A DNA stretch of 64,000 nucleotides from Cyclina sinensis (Eukaryota; Mollusca; Bivalvia; Venerida; Veneridae), in contig JAAONU010000004.1 of NCBI GenBank assembly GCA_012932295.1, positions 4,791,080 through 4,855,079 on the forward strand, written 5' to 3'. The notes beneath the pieces are model-generated. The model saw nothing but the letters and a program-made list of their open reading frames with translations, made no database searches and was not told the origin of the DNA. Made by a program: the position numbers and the translations under genes. Numbering within the stretch: position 1 is the first letter of the stretch; each line of letters begins with the position of its first letter. Below are positions 1 through 11,653 of the stretch, one piece after another.

Positions 1-94
1 CAACATTTATTACACTGACAGTGGTGCTCCAGCTCAGTTGGACTGGATTGTATTTTCAATCCAGGGATTCCCTTTTCAATAATAAGTAGAATTA

Positions 95-480
95 AACCAA
101 GGGCAATAACTATGCCAAAAACAATCAAATCGCAAAAGCCTGAAAATATTCACTGTGGCACTTGAAACTGATAATTGTACGAAAGATTGGTGAACATCAT
201 ATGAGAATTGTAGGAAAAGTTGTGCTCAGAAGCAAAATAAAGTGAAATTTGATGAAGGGCAATAACTATGTCATGAATAATTGCATGGCAAAAGCCTGGG
301 TATATGCAATGTGGCACTTGATAATGATAATTCTGTGAGAGTTTATTGAAAATCGCATGAGAATATAAAGTAAAATTAAACAAAGGGCAATTACTCCACC
401 AAAAATATTTGAATCTCAAAAGCCGAAGTATATGCACTGCAGAACTTGTTAATGATCATGGCGAAAATCAAATAGAAGGT
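95..480. repeat. Degenerate tandem repeat, about 150-bp unit
   Basis: Three imperfect units, each opening with GGGCAATAACT or a close variant (near 97, 258 and 387) and each carrying CAAAAGCC followed by an ATATTCACTG/ATATGCACTG-like stretch. The short open frames across it are by-products of the repeat. No coding signal is seen. Confidence 0.6.
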
Positions 481-611
481 GTAGGAGGAGATGCAAACAG
501 AACATGGGACAGAATAATGTATTGACAGTGTGACAACTTTATGCCACCCTTCATGATCATCCATGGTCATAGAATGATATTTATTTTTAATGATGATCAC
601 TTCATAATATA

Positions 612-752
612 CCATAATTCATTACACTGCATTGCTGTCTCAGCTAGATTAGTTGCCAGAGCATTAGACTGTCAATCCTTGGGTTCTCTGTTCAAACCCT
701 AACTGCAGGGATATTGAAACCAGTGTTAAACCCCAATACAAGCAAACAAACG
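612..752 (+). mobile_element. tRNA-derived SINE fragment
   Basis: A degenerate A-box-like stretch (TTAGTTGCCAGAGCATTAG) is followed by a B-box-like TGTTCAAACCC and then by a GTTAAACCCC tail with AAAC-type repeats (AAGCAAACAAACG). This head-to-tail order matches the better preserved SINE at 60566-60858. The head is too diverged to be a functional tRNA. Confidence 0.55.
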
Positions 753-1214
753 TTGACAGCAGTTTACTAAAATCAACACACCTGTACCAGCTGTTAAGTT
801 TTTTTCTTCTAAATCTTACTTGTGTTGACAAAAACATTTTGTTTCAGGTCCAACTAGTTTACAATCCATCCCTGTTGGTGATGACCAGGCCACAAATATT
901 CTGTTTTTCATCCTCTGAAATTAATGATATCAACTTTATTATTTGTGACAGTAAGCTTTTACAAACATTTACTACCCCCAAACCTGCAGAGGTCAGAAGT
1001 AAAACCTGCAGAGGTCAGAGAAAGATGGAGATTTCTTGCTGTTGCTGCAAATGCCAGCTGGTGCACAGAGGAATGAATGAGAGATTTACAGAAAATTATG
1101 AAAAGACAAAAATAGTTTATTGTCATCTGCAGATGACTAGTTAATAAATACAGCACAGTTAATTTCAGTTTAGGTGGTCTCATCAATCAAAGTCACTGAT
1201 TAGTTTAGGCTAAA

Positions 1215-1432
1215 AATTAGTTTAGACTCATTTATTTTACATCGATTGCGATACAAGTTCTTACAACTTAGATTCATCACGCTCGATGACTGCTTCCTGG
1301 GTTCCATACCAGTATTCGAGCAGCGTGGAGGAATGTGAAGATTGTGAGAGAATCTCGCCTCTGACGGGATTCGAACCCGCGACCTTCGGATCCGTAGTCC
1401 TGCGCTCTACCCCTGGACCACGGTGCCTCCTC
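1215..1432 (-). mobile_element. tRNA-Arg-derived SINE
   Basis: On the minus strand, 1432 to 1358 reads as a tRNA-like head. An A-box-like GTGGTCCAGGGGTAGAGC is followed by an anticodon loop CTACGGA (anticodon ACG, arginine type) and a B box GGGTTCGAATCCC. The acceptor ends do not pair and two anticodon-stem pairs are mismatched, so it is not a working tRNA gene. About 140 bp of non-tRNA body follows toward lower coordinates, as expected for a SINE. The body family was not identified. Confidence 0.65.
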
Positions 1433-1775
1433 TGGGCTAAAACTGGCTGTCATAACTAGTATTGCATGTGAGACTGACTGTATATTACACTTAGAGGTAC
1501 ACTCAACACTTTACTAAAGTACTCTGATCTTTAAACCGTAAATTAGGGTCATAAATCTTTATCAGCATTGCTGTTGGTAAACTGATAATTTTGTATATTT
1601 GTCTTATTTTTGACATTTTATGCTTTATGACATGAAATGAAAATAATCAATAAAGTTAAAATTTCCTAGTTATGCCTTCTTCAGTGATCAAACAATGTTT
1701 ATGTACAAAAAGCTCCCAGACAAGTTTGCATGAGTGGATTTCCAGTAAAACAGCTATATGTGTATAACTGAATAC
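1433..1775. other. Non-coding stretch, presumed FAM221A-like intron
   Basis: AT-rich sequence between the SINE and the minus-strand FAM221A-like exon. No reading frame or repeat signal was recognised. It begins with the donor GTATTC at 1775-1770 (minus strand), so it is probably intronic. Confidence 0.4.
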
Positions 1776-1854
1776 CAATGGTAAAACTCTTTTCTTGTAT
1801 GCCTCATATTGCTCTGGTGTAAACATGACACCCCCATCATCTTCTCCCACTATC
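1776..1854 (-). CDS. FAM221A: FAM221A-like protein, one internal exon
   Basis: This 79-nt minus-strand exon is bounded by an acceptor (TTTTCAG before 1854) and a donor (GTATTC after 1776). It carries one leading base and 26 codons. The peptide reads IVGEDDGGVMFTPEQYEAYK and then KRVLPL. It matches the N-terminal segment of FAM221A, where vertebrate proteins have a GEDDGG, F-T-P-E, Y-K, V-L-P-L series. FAM221 proteins are small cysteine-rich proteins with no settled biochemical function. The later cysteine-rich exons are not between 1 and 1775, so they should lie beyond the left edge. The first exon was not found. The single-exon evidence is short but unusually specific. Confidence 0.72.
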
Positions 1855-2559
1855 CTGAAAATTGAGAATAAGAAATCTCAAACATGTATCAGTATACAAA
1901 TGTTGTGCTAGAAGACTGGAAAAGTGAACACAATAGTACAATTGATGTGTTTCTTTCATTTTTTTCTTGTAAACAGGGGTTCATTCTTTTTATCTGCAAG
2001 ACATTAATTTTAAGGCCTGTCAAGGGCTACACTGTTTCATTTTTTGTATTCACTGCGTTAGCAGGGAATACAGAGTTACCGTATTTCCAGACTCTATACG
2101 ATGCTTTGGAAATTCCTGAGAGCATACAAATTTAGTGTTCCGCAGCTGACAAAATAGTGCATAGAACTTGGCAATGTGGTACCAAATGCGTAACTATTAT
2201 ATAAATACTTGTTGTAAAATGTAAAACTTCACTTTTTGCGATCTTTTATTGCTTTAATTGTATTTAGTGAGAGATTTGAGAAAAATCGTGGCGCATGATT
2301 CTTACGCAATTTTCTCAATCAATCGCTCATTGTGTCGCTAGTCTGGTTCTCGTTTCAGTCTTACGTTCATTCATTGCCGGATACCAACTTAATCGTGCCG
2401 CCAAATCTAGCTTTAGCTAATTATGAAGAAAAAGTACATACCTTTACGAAGGAATTTACTTGTTTCTGTTTAAAGTAAATTTATATATTAGTTCTGCACA
2501 TCGACTCAACTACATTTTAAATATACAAAACTCTAGCTTTGTTAGAGACTACTAAAGGA

Positions 2560-2632
2560 ATGTAATGATCACGTGATCAATATTTCCGGTTTCGATTCAT
2601 CGGATGACTCAAAACAACAAAGAATAACGTAA
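2560..2632. promoter_or_regulatory. Possible promoter/first-exon zone with E-box palindrome
   Basis: A 12-bp palindrome GATCACGTGATC, containing the E-box CACGTG, lies just before a strong plus-strand donor (AATAAC followed by GTAAGT, near 2629). It sits upstream of the minus-strand FAM221A-like exon and of the plus-strand candidate exon at 2721, so it could be a shared divergent promoter. No TATA box or transcript evidence is visible. Confidence 0.25.
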
Positions 2633-2720
2633 GTTTACATCTATTCGTTTGCTTGCTATATGCCGATGTAAACTGATGTCATTTAGGTTTATCTCATCTA
2701 AATTTGTGTGTTTTTTATAG

Positions 2721-2980
2721 ACAGTCATTCCCCCAGAGTTAGAGAACCGTGCTGCTGCAAACAGACGTCGAGACCACAGACACTTGTTTAGAAGCGAATA
2801 TAAGGCATTTATGAATGGCCATTCTCCAGTATATAGTATTATATCACAAGATAACCAACTTCGAAATGTAAACAAACAAAACCGAACCACATTTATCAAG
2901 TCGCTGCAGAAACACAAATGCATTTTCAGAATAATTCTAGCATCATTTCATACCTGTAATATATGCCCTTTCCAATGATA
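2721..2980 (+). CDS. Candidate exon of an unrecognised gene
   Basis: A good acceptor (TTTTTTATAG) opens directly onto a frame of about 86 codons beginning TVIPPELENRAAANRRRDHR. Its basic and polar composition looks coding. A possible donor lies near 2868 (AAT then GTAAAC); without it the frame runs to a stop near 2978. The plausible upstream donor at 2629 does not connect to this frame by an ATG without meeting a stop. The start is therefore unknown. I do not recognise the protein. It may be a real exon or a decayed one. Confidence 0.3.
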
Positions 2981-3017
2981 TATGTCACTACCAATAACTC
3001 CACTTTGTTACGGAGAA

Positions 3018-3635
3018 AATCACATTTGTTGAAGAAAAGGTTGGAAAACTTATACCCAGATCCCAAGATCGTCCAAGTAGAGTGAGATTCAATTCATTTT
3101 TACTGTTTTATCAAGTCTGTTTGCACTGATACCACCCGAAAGTTTGTACGTTGATTATCACTGAAAGACTGTATTTTCGCCAAAACTGCTATGTTTACGG
3201 TGCTCTATTTCATAATAAAACACAGATATAGGAATAAAATACATTGTAAAGCTCCGTTCTATGTCCACTTATCTACGTCCATCTAATGCCGACTTATTTC
3301 GTAACTCCATTTTCGTCTGATACCCCACGAAAGTAGATCAGGAAACAAGAATGTGTACATACTTTCCGCCATTTTGGAAAACAATGATTCCATTTTAGTA
3401 TCGATTTTATTGTTTTTTGAAGCAGCAGCTGCGTTAAAAAATAACAAACCAGATAATGAAAACATTATGAGAATATTTATTTACTAATTCGGCTAGAATT
3501 CGTACTAATTTCTTACTGTAAGTTTTTTTTCAGCATTTGATTATACTTTCATATAAGCAACAACATATACTATCCGCCATATTTTCGCAATTTTCGAGTG
3601 TCCAACCCCTCTCAATTAAGGCCCTGGTAATTGGT
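3018..3635 (+). repeat. Dispersed repeat, copy 1 (partner at 20698-21347)
   Basis: About 620 bp align base by base with 20698-21347 on the same strand. Shared landmarks include GCTATGTTTACGGTGCTC, CAACAACATATACTATCCG and the end CTCTCAATTAAGGCCCTGG. Differences are scattered substitutions and small indels with no conserved reading frame, as expected of an old non-coding mobile repeat. Family not recognised. Confidence 0.8.
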
Positions 3636-5424
3636 AAAAGAAAATGAACTTTAAATGTCCTTTTAAAGCAGTCCAAAACAAAGATAAAGGGTATACTGTA
3701 CAAAATTTATTTACAATGGGAATTTGTCAGATTATATCTACCTTCTGTAGGAAGTTGCAAACAAAACAAATTTCAGTAATGAAATGTAAACCCATGAATG
3801 CCTCCAAATGTAGAAGCAATAAAATACATTTATGGTCTTTATTTGACACATAACTTGATTTTGGCAAGTTTGAAAATCTGAAATACATGACCAATTTTAG
3901 CCAGGGAAAGTTATGAATGGTTTTAAGGGGTAGATTCACATTGATATTAACTGTATATTTCTGCAAAATTGTTCGGTATCAGGAGTGCATGGGTATCCGG
4001 TTTGAAGGCGTAAATTACATGGAGGTCAAAGTGGGATCAGCCAATTTAGAGGGGCTCTGGTTTGGAGGGGTTCTACCCTACTGATGAACTTTAACCCATC
4101 CTGGCAGCTACTATAATAATTTGTTGAAATCTCATTTAGCATCGGTATTGAAGTATATCAAATGTATTAAGAGGAGAATGACTAAGTACATGTATAACAG
4201 AAATTGAACAGATTCACATATCATTTCGTCACTGTTACTTTATGGCTTTTTAATGACATGCATTCAAAATTCCTCTTTCTTTTACAGTTGACAGATACTA
4301 CTGTTCATAAGGGTATACTTTTCCAGCCCCTTTGATATGAGCCTCAGGGATAATGTGGCTGTTGGTCAGTTAATCAGGTACAATGTACAAAGGGAAGGAC
4401 AGCTAGGAAAAAGGAAGCTGTGTCAGTGAAGGCAGAGAAGTGGTGATATTGACATGCAACCCACTAAAGTTAATAATTTTAATGGTATTTGTTGACAGTG
4501 TAGTACTTTCTTATAGCAAAATTAATCACTCGTTTAATAGCTCCTTCGTACCTTTACCTTTTTTTAGTTCAGTTGATGAGGAAAAGAAGCCATTACCTGT
4601 TTTATTTGTTCGGTTAAGTGTTGACTGTCAGTCCAAGGATTATGGATTCAAAAACCATGCTACGCAAGAAATTTCTGATCTAGAACATTACCGGTATGTC
4701 TTAGACTCTTAAGATCTTTCACTAAATGTCTGATTTAAGTAAGGATAAAGACAGTCCATCAGGGGTTTCATTAAGTTTTTTAGTTGGAGGGAGTGAATGT
4801 AAAGTAGGCAGATGATTTGCTGTCAGTTTGTTATAAAATAAGCCTGATTTTAAGAAAAGAAGCCTGGAAAAAATAAAAAATAGCCGGGTAATTTTCCGGC
4901 TCCCGGGTCTTAATGAATACCCTGGTCCATTGCAAAGAGATCTGTACATGTAACACTTGAAGTACTCACGTTGGATAACTATGAAGTCAAAGCTAGAAAG
5001 GTGAACTTAACCCTTCAATATAAGCCAACAAGGTGTTGAAACCAGGCATTAAATACAAAACAGACAATAAAAATAGGACTTTGATGCATTATACTTTTTT
5101 TTTCCCTTTCCTTTGTTTTTAGGTAAAGATCCATGATATTATACTGTGTCAAACAACCCTGTGTAAGAAGGACTTACTTTTTCACTAAAATTCCATATAC
5201 CAGTTATTTATAGATTTACATAGGCATGTTTTTAGCTCACCTGAGAAATTTCCTACTGCTTTTGACAACCCTTACATCTTCCTTAGCCAAGCACACAGCA
5301 CCGATAATGAATAACATTTAGAAGTACTAGGTTTGTAGATATCCAGATAGAATTTAGTTTGACTAAGCTGCTGTAATGAAAGAATTAAAATACAGCTAAC
5401 TGCAATATACAGCCCTGCCCACCT

Positions 5425-5860
5425 CCCCCTAATTTTTGTGTCGCTTGCTACAAACTAACATGGCATATAGGGATCACTTCTACATCATCTGTCCGTCGGT
5501 CACAAAATTTGTCCGGACTACTCCTCAGAAACTACTTGTGCGATTTCATCCAAACTTTACAGGAATGATCAATTTTAAGTCTAGTTGTGCATATCATTGT
5601 CATTTTCCGGTTCAATGATTTTTGTCAAAATTATGGCCCTTTAATGATTTTTAGTTTTGAAGTTTGTCCGCACTTCTTCTCTTATACTACTAAGCATGAA
5701 TAAAATGTTATAGGATTGATCAGTACCTCAAGTACTTGCACATAGTTAATGAGAATTTGGTAGAATGATTTTTGGCTGAGTTCTGGCCCTTGAATTAAAA
5801 CAAATTTAGCCGAGGGACTGTCCAATCACCTCTCAATACAACTGCTTTTTTGGCTATCAT
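5425..5860 (+). repeat. Bivalve-type repeat remnant inside the decayed gene
   Basis: This stretch has the CTGTCCGTCGGTCACAAAATT opening and loose repeated statements (TTTTGTCAAAATTATGGCCC, TGGCTGAGTTCTGGCCCTTG) seen in other tandem-unit elements of this window. It lies in what would be an intron. No coding signal. Confidence 0.4.
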
Positions 5861-6365
5861 CAGGCGACACATGTTATCACTGATTGCCCTTGTGTTGAAT
5901 GCCTTGTTAAAACTTCCTCAGCATTATTTAGAATAAAACGCTGATTTAATGGTGTCAGTACAATTCTACATAGGGAAATATGGAAATATATTCTTTTGTA
6001 CCTTAACTGCAGGTTGGCAAGACTTATTATGCTGTAGAACACAAAAGAAGAACTAGGAAAGGCAATTACATGTTGTGGAGGCATTGTCAAAAGTTCCTTG
6101 TGCCATGCCATTAACTTTCAAAGTTCCTTACAGTCATAAGAATAAAGGCCAGAGAATTCTTAACTTTCCTGCAGCCTTAACCTTTACCACTGTTGAAGTA
6201 CTGCGACCTCCAAAAAAGCACAAGATCTCCATTCAAGGCAAGCTTGTTCAGGTAAATCATTCCCTTATTTCTGTTTTCTCTTGAATAGTATTCTTAGTTA
6301 AAACTGACATAAAAACTACTGCAATGTTGTTCAGATCATTATTTTCCTGGTATGTGCTAATTTTT

Positions 6366-6778
6366 TGCTCACATGAGCTGTAGGCTTATGGTATGCTATA
6401 AGTACCGATCAATGTCCGTAGTCAGTTATCTATCCACACTTAGTTTGTTATCACTCTGATGGTCACATTTTTGTCCCAATTGTCATGAAACTTAGTCAGG
6501 ATGTTTGTCTTAGTAATTACTTGGACAATTTTGAATATAATCATCTGGGTTAAAAACTAGGTTGCAGATCCCAAATATGGAAAAACCTTGTTAACACTGT
6601 AGAAGTATTTTTTTACCCCAAATATCCAGGAAGTTTCTCAGAAAAGGTCATTTTGGTAATTTCTAGGTGAAGTTCGAAGATGGGTCATCTGGGGACAATA
6701 AACCAGGTCTGTAACAACTTTGTTAAAAGGATTCATACTCAGGTTAGCGATATAGGCCCATCATGGCCCTCTTGTTTT
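6366..6778 (+). mobile_element. AGCTCACCTGAG-family element, short copy
   Basis: It starts with GCTCACATGAGCTG and ends with CATACTCAGGTTAGCG then CATCATGGCCCTCTTG, the two ends shared with the copies at 36731-38012 and 23109-24726. The ends are inverted relative to each other (AGCTCACCTGAG against CTCAGGTGAGC). The body is one to two diverged units of the 145-bp monomer. It lies in an intron of the decayed gene. Confidence 0.65.
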
Positions 6779-7418
6779 AATACCTTTTGATACTGTAGTG
6801 GGATGTCACAAGGCTTGTACTGCACTTTGACATACAATAAAATGTTTTTCAAGTCATTTATATTTGGGTACTTCCATATCAGTACTACCTGTGCACTCAT
6901 AGAACACATTACTGATCTGTAGATTATCGGTGATTTTTTTTCCAGGAAGAAGAATTTGGGTCAGTACAAGTTGGAGCCAGAAAAGTCACCATGAAGAACT
7001 GAGTGGTTGAGGATAATACTGGAATGGGCAAAGTTACTTTCAAGCGTGAGGCTGCCCCTGCTGTGTTGAAAACCTACATGTATCATGGAACATTGATCTT
7101 AACTTTGATTTAATGAACAACATTCTTAAAAGACTGTTGACCTTAAGTTTAAGTAGAACCTAGAGAGATATGCCCACCCACCTCTCTCCCTCGCAAAGTG
7201 GTGGCATAAAACAGTGAAGTTTCTTGAAATGTGCCTTGAAATTATTGCTAAATACTTTTTCTTGCTCTCTTTTTTTATATAAAATATATAAAGGTGCCTA
7301 TAAAACTTCAGTCTTGAAGAAAATTTTAAAGAAGTTTTTACAGGCAACTATTGTGGGTGTATATTGCACTGCTAACGGGTGCACTCTTCATTTCTTATAA
7401 ATGTACTTGATTTTTTTA

Positions 7419-8448
7419 GCTCACCTGAGCACTATGTGCTTAAGGTGAGCTTTTGTTTTCGCCCTGTGTTTGTTGTGCATTGATTGTCATCAAATATTTA
7501 CTTTAAAAAACTTCTCCTTAACCACTCTGTGAAAGATGAAAAAACTTTGCAGACTCATTCAATCAATTCGTAAGATCACTTGCCATACAATTTTTGCTAA
7601 TTGTCTCAACTTTAATATTGATTGGGTCATAAAAAAAAGTTAATGGCTTGTTTTGACAGCTATGCAGAATATACAAGGGTCCCATTAGGGTAGGTTAATA
7701 TAAGCATAAATTACACAGTATAAGGCATGATTAATCGATCTTTGACATTTCATTGAAGTTCTGCTTGATGGAGATGTTATATTATTATTTTTCAAACAAT
7801 ATCCCAACGTCAGAAAATATACTAGTGTGGATTTCTATTCAAGTGAAACAAATTTTTACACATAAGGTATAACACCTAAAGTCACTTCAATTTTACTTCA
7901 CTTAAATAACAAAGAATTAGTTTATGACGTAATGTTCAAGTGAAAAAAAGTGCTATACAACCTTTAAAAACATGGAGGAATTAGTTTATGTAGAACTACA
8001 ACTTGGAAGAAAGTGGAATATTTATTAATCAAATTCTCTGCTAAGGTAAAAGTACAGCCCGATTTCCCAGCACACAGTTTGAATTTAGTTATAAAAAATC
8101 GAGAAGTTATTAATTTGTTTTAATTCACAATTTATAACATGTTATTTTAATATGTGCACCTTAATTGTCTTTCTTGTGGTTTAGTGTTATTTTTGCATTT
8201 AAAAAAGGATTCGTTATGAGCAGTGTAATTCTGCACTACTGCCTCTTACAGTAAGGATAAATATACGTCACAGCCAAAAATTGCGGTGGAAACTACCGAT
8301 GTCGAAAGGAAAACAGCCATTCATCAAAACACGTTTTTTCTTATCAAAAGCAATGTTTTCATAATTTTGTAATTAAACCATTTAAATCAGTACATTATGA
8401 TTATTTTGAATAGCTAAAGTTGCTATAGTCGTGTCACATGACCTTTAA
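7419..8448 (+). mobile_element. Truncated TTAA-type element copy A plus AGCTCACCTGAG fragment
   Basis: Positions 7419-7560 are the left end of an AGCTCACCTGAG element. From about 7570 the sequence aligns with 27480-28530 (shared CAGCTATGCAGAATATACAA, GAGCAGTGTAATTCTGCACT, and ending CGTGTCACATGACCT at 8444). TTAA follows at 8445-8448, as at the right end of the full copy. The left half of the element is missing here. No transposase frame is present. Confidence 0.7.
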
Positions 8449-9440
8449 AAAAATCTTCTTGTCCAAAACTGCTAAGCACAAAGGTCTCAAATCTGGTGTG
8501 TACCCATGTCAAGTGGACCTCAACCATGTTGACAGTACACATACACATGCAAAATAAAAAAATAAAAAATTAAAAAATAGATTTTTAATATAAATTGCTA
8601 CAGTGTAGAAATTTTACCATTCTTTTTCTTAGTCATACCTCATAAATAAGTATTTCACTATGAATTAAAAGACTAGACATCTGCACTTTTTGTAACATCA
8701 GAAAATACTAAAATGGTTTTCAAATTGTGCAATTTACATAAAAGTAATGTTGCAAAGTTTATGGTAATAGTAGCGTCATTCTTAAAGTCCTTAAACTATG
8801 TGTTCTTCAGCTATTGATCATCCTTTTGATTAATTTTTTTCACTTCATGCTTTTTTTCTTTAAATGTGCTTAAAACTATTGTACATTCATTTTCTTATGC
8901 GGCACTAAAACTAACAAACATGCTGTTCTTTTACAGTACATTGCAATGACTGTACTTGATGATTTCATCTGCACAAGTGAGCTTGTTAAGTTATTTTGTC
9001 TCTGTGGAGTGCCTTGTTGATTAGCTACTTATATGCTGTTCATTGACTGTTCTTCTGTTTCTTAATATATTTCCAGTATTTCCTATATAGAATAAATTAC
9101 AGCTGTTACAAACTAAAACATACAGAACATTTTCTTCAGTACAGTCCATAATTTTTCTTTTGTGATTTTTTTTTATTTTAATGGTTAGTCATAGAAATAT
9201 TATGCCTCTGGGGATTTAAATAGATCATTAATATCTATATATCAACTTTTAGTATGTTTATATTGCATTTTTATACACTCAGGAAGCATTGCTGTGCCAT
9301 CATGGCACCCTTCTTTGCTTTTTAGCTGCCTTACCATTATTATTATTCTTTTTTTGAAAACAGTTTGCATAAGAGAGATTTGAGATGTCTTTTGTTTCTT
9401 TGATAAACATTGCTGCAATTATTATGTAAGGGTGTGCTTA
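8449..9440. other. Non-coding AT-rich stretch
   Basis: No gene, known repeat end or RNA signal was recognised in this kilobase. Open frames are short and AT-biased. Confidence 0.5.
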
Positions 9441-11400
9441 TTAGCTCAACTTTTAAAAAAAATCGAGTTATTGTTATAGTCATGGTGTCGTTGCCGTTGC
9501 TGTCCGAAAACTTTAACATTGATCATATTTTTTTATTCCTTGATGGATTATCTTCATACTTGGACACATCCACCCTTTGGACAAGAACTTCAAGTTGACC
9601 AGACTAAACTTGACCTTGGCTTTTAAATGACCTTCAAATTCAAGGTCAAAATTTTGGCAAAAAAAACATACAATTGGCCATAACTTAATTATTAAAAGGT
9701 GGATTGTCTTCATACTTGGACACAACAACACTTTAAACAAGATCTTTAAGTGGACCAGACTCAAAATGACCATTACCTAAAAATGACCTTGACTGTCAAG
9801 GTCAGCTGATTGAATTTGGTTAAATTGTCATACCTTTCTCATTTATTTATGGATTTGATTCATACTTGGCCAAAACAACACTTATGACAAATCCAACATT
9901 TGGATTCTTTCAGATATGACCCTGACCTTTAAATGAAGGTCAGTCAAGGTCAAAATATTGAATTTGCTTAACCTGGCCATAACTTTCTTTTTTGTGGTTG
10001 GATGTTATAATACAAACAACTGTTATGACAATGCGGACATGAAAAATTATTCAAGTATAACATTTACCTTGTAAATGACCATGACCGTCAAGTTGAAATA
10101 ATTGAATTTTGCACAAATTTTCATAACTTTTGTATTTATTTATGGATTCGATTCATATTTGACAAAACAACACTTATGACAAAATCTGAAATTATGGTTC
10201 TTTCATGTATCAACTTCACCTTAAATGACCTTGACCTTCATGGTCAAATTATTGAATTTTGTTACAATTTGCCATTATTTTGTTTGTATTTATTGTTGGA
10301 ATGATTAATACTAGGACAAAACAACACTTATGACAAAACAAACCTGTTGAATAACTCAAGTGTGACCATGACCAAAAAATGACCTTGACTGTCAAGGTCA
10401 GACGTTTTAATTTTTCTAAAAATTGTCATTACTTTGTCATTAATTTATGGATTTGATTCATATCTGGACAAAAGAATACTTTTGACAAATCTGACATTTT
10501 GATTAAAGTTTGACCTTGACCTTAGAAATGACCTTGACTAGCTAGATCATATTATTGAATTTTGCTAAAATTGGTCATAACTGTGTACGTTTGGGTTACA
10601 TTTGATTCATACTTCGACAAAACAACACTCTTGACAAAACTGACAATTGAATAATTCAGGTATGACAGTCAAGATCCCATTATTGTATTTTGCTTAAATT
10701 GTAATAACTGTTGTTTATTTATGGATTTGATTCATACTTTGATAAAACAACAAAACTGACATTTTAATTTTTTTTTAAGTATGACCTTGACCTTTAGATG
10801 ACCTTGACATTTCAGGTCAAGTTATTGAATTTTGCTTAAAATTTTTGTTTTTTTATGGTGATTTGATTTATACCGAGACAAAACAACACTTATGTCAAAA
10901 CTGACACATTGAATATTCAAGTGTGACCTTGACCTTCAAATGACCTTGACTTTCAAGGTCAAATTATTGAATTTTGCTTATATTGGCCAAAATATCATTT
11001 TTAGTGTTTTATTAATACTTTGACAAAACATGCTCATGACTAAACCTACATGTTAAATTATTCAGGTATGACCTTAACCTTAAAATGACCTCGACAAATT
11101 ATTGAATTTCGCTAAAATAGCGAAATTTTTGTTATTTATGGATGGATGTGATTCATACAGGGACAAAACAACACTGAGCATAAAAAAACGTGTTGAACAA
11201 TTCAAGTATTACCATGACCTTTAAATGGCTTTGGCATTGCTTAACTTGGCTATAACTCTGTTGATAATGGATGTAGTGTCTTCATGCTTGGACATAATAC
11301 CTTCTAGACAATACCTCCAAAGAAAGTTAAACTGAACTTGACCTTGATCTTTAAGGTCTAATTCCTGAATGTTGCTAAAACTGGCCATAACTTTGTTATG
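9440..11400. repeat. Satellite-like array, about 150-bp unit, rich in TGACCTTGAC
   Basis: About a dozen diverged units. A typical unit has TTTATGGATTTGATTCATAC, GACAAAACAACACTTATGAC, TGACCTTGACCTT with TCAAGGTCA, and then ATTGAATTTTGCTAAAATTG. Units differ by 10-30 percent with indels, so the array is old. The left edge (TTAGCTCAAC near 9441) looks like the start of a mobile element rather than a chromosomal satellite. Related units occur at 43085-43400. It also holds many nuclear-receptor half-site-like words. Confidence 0.8.
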
Positions 11401-11653
11401 TATAATAATATTTCCAAATTATGTTTCATTGGAAATCCCTTCACCACAATCTGCTTCCTCTGATGTGATTGCCTTTGGAAATAGGAAAAAGTGGAGCGTG
11501 GTTCCCGCTTGTGGTGGCTCTTGTGTATTAGGTGTTTACTGTTTCATCATGTTGATAAACAATAAAACTTTAAATGCTGTCTATTATTGCTTGCTGTCTA
11601 TTATTGCTATATATAAATATTGTTTTCAATTGACCATCTAATACTTACACAGA

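Larger units (their letters stand above)
4288..7113 (+). pseudogene. Decayed multi-exon gene, possibly nucleic-acid-binding OB-fold type
   Basis: Four exon-like blocks keep splice sites. Block 4288-4377 has an extra base in a C run near 4326, after which it reads FDMSLRDNVAVGQLI. Block 4568-4693 reads SSVDEEKKPLPVLFVRLSVD onward, and its phase joins the previous block correctly. Block 6013/6057-6251 ends VLRPPKKHKISIQGKLVQ. Block 6946-7113 begins EEEFGSVQVGARKVTMKN, meets an in-frame TGA at 7000-7002, then continues VVEDNTGMGKVTFKREAA. The pattern of a short beta stretch, then VVED-TG, then a further strand resembles RPA-like OB folds, but that is tentative. Two frames compete in the third block. 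The frameshifts and stop argue for a dead gene. Confidence 0.4.

Noticed and set aside
839..1144. Possible exon after a TTTGTTTCAG acceptor
   Set aside because: The frame has no recognisable protein text, contains a direct repeat (AACCTGCAGAGGTCAGA twice) and no donor in phase.
1358..1432. Functional tRNA-Arg gene
   Set aside because: The acceptor ends do not pair and the anticodon stem has mismatches. The non-tRNA body attached to it shows a SINE.
7000..7002. Selenocysteine reading of the in-frame TGA
   Set aside because: No SECIS-like element was noticed downstream, and another frameshift lies upstream. Pseudogene decay is simpler.
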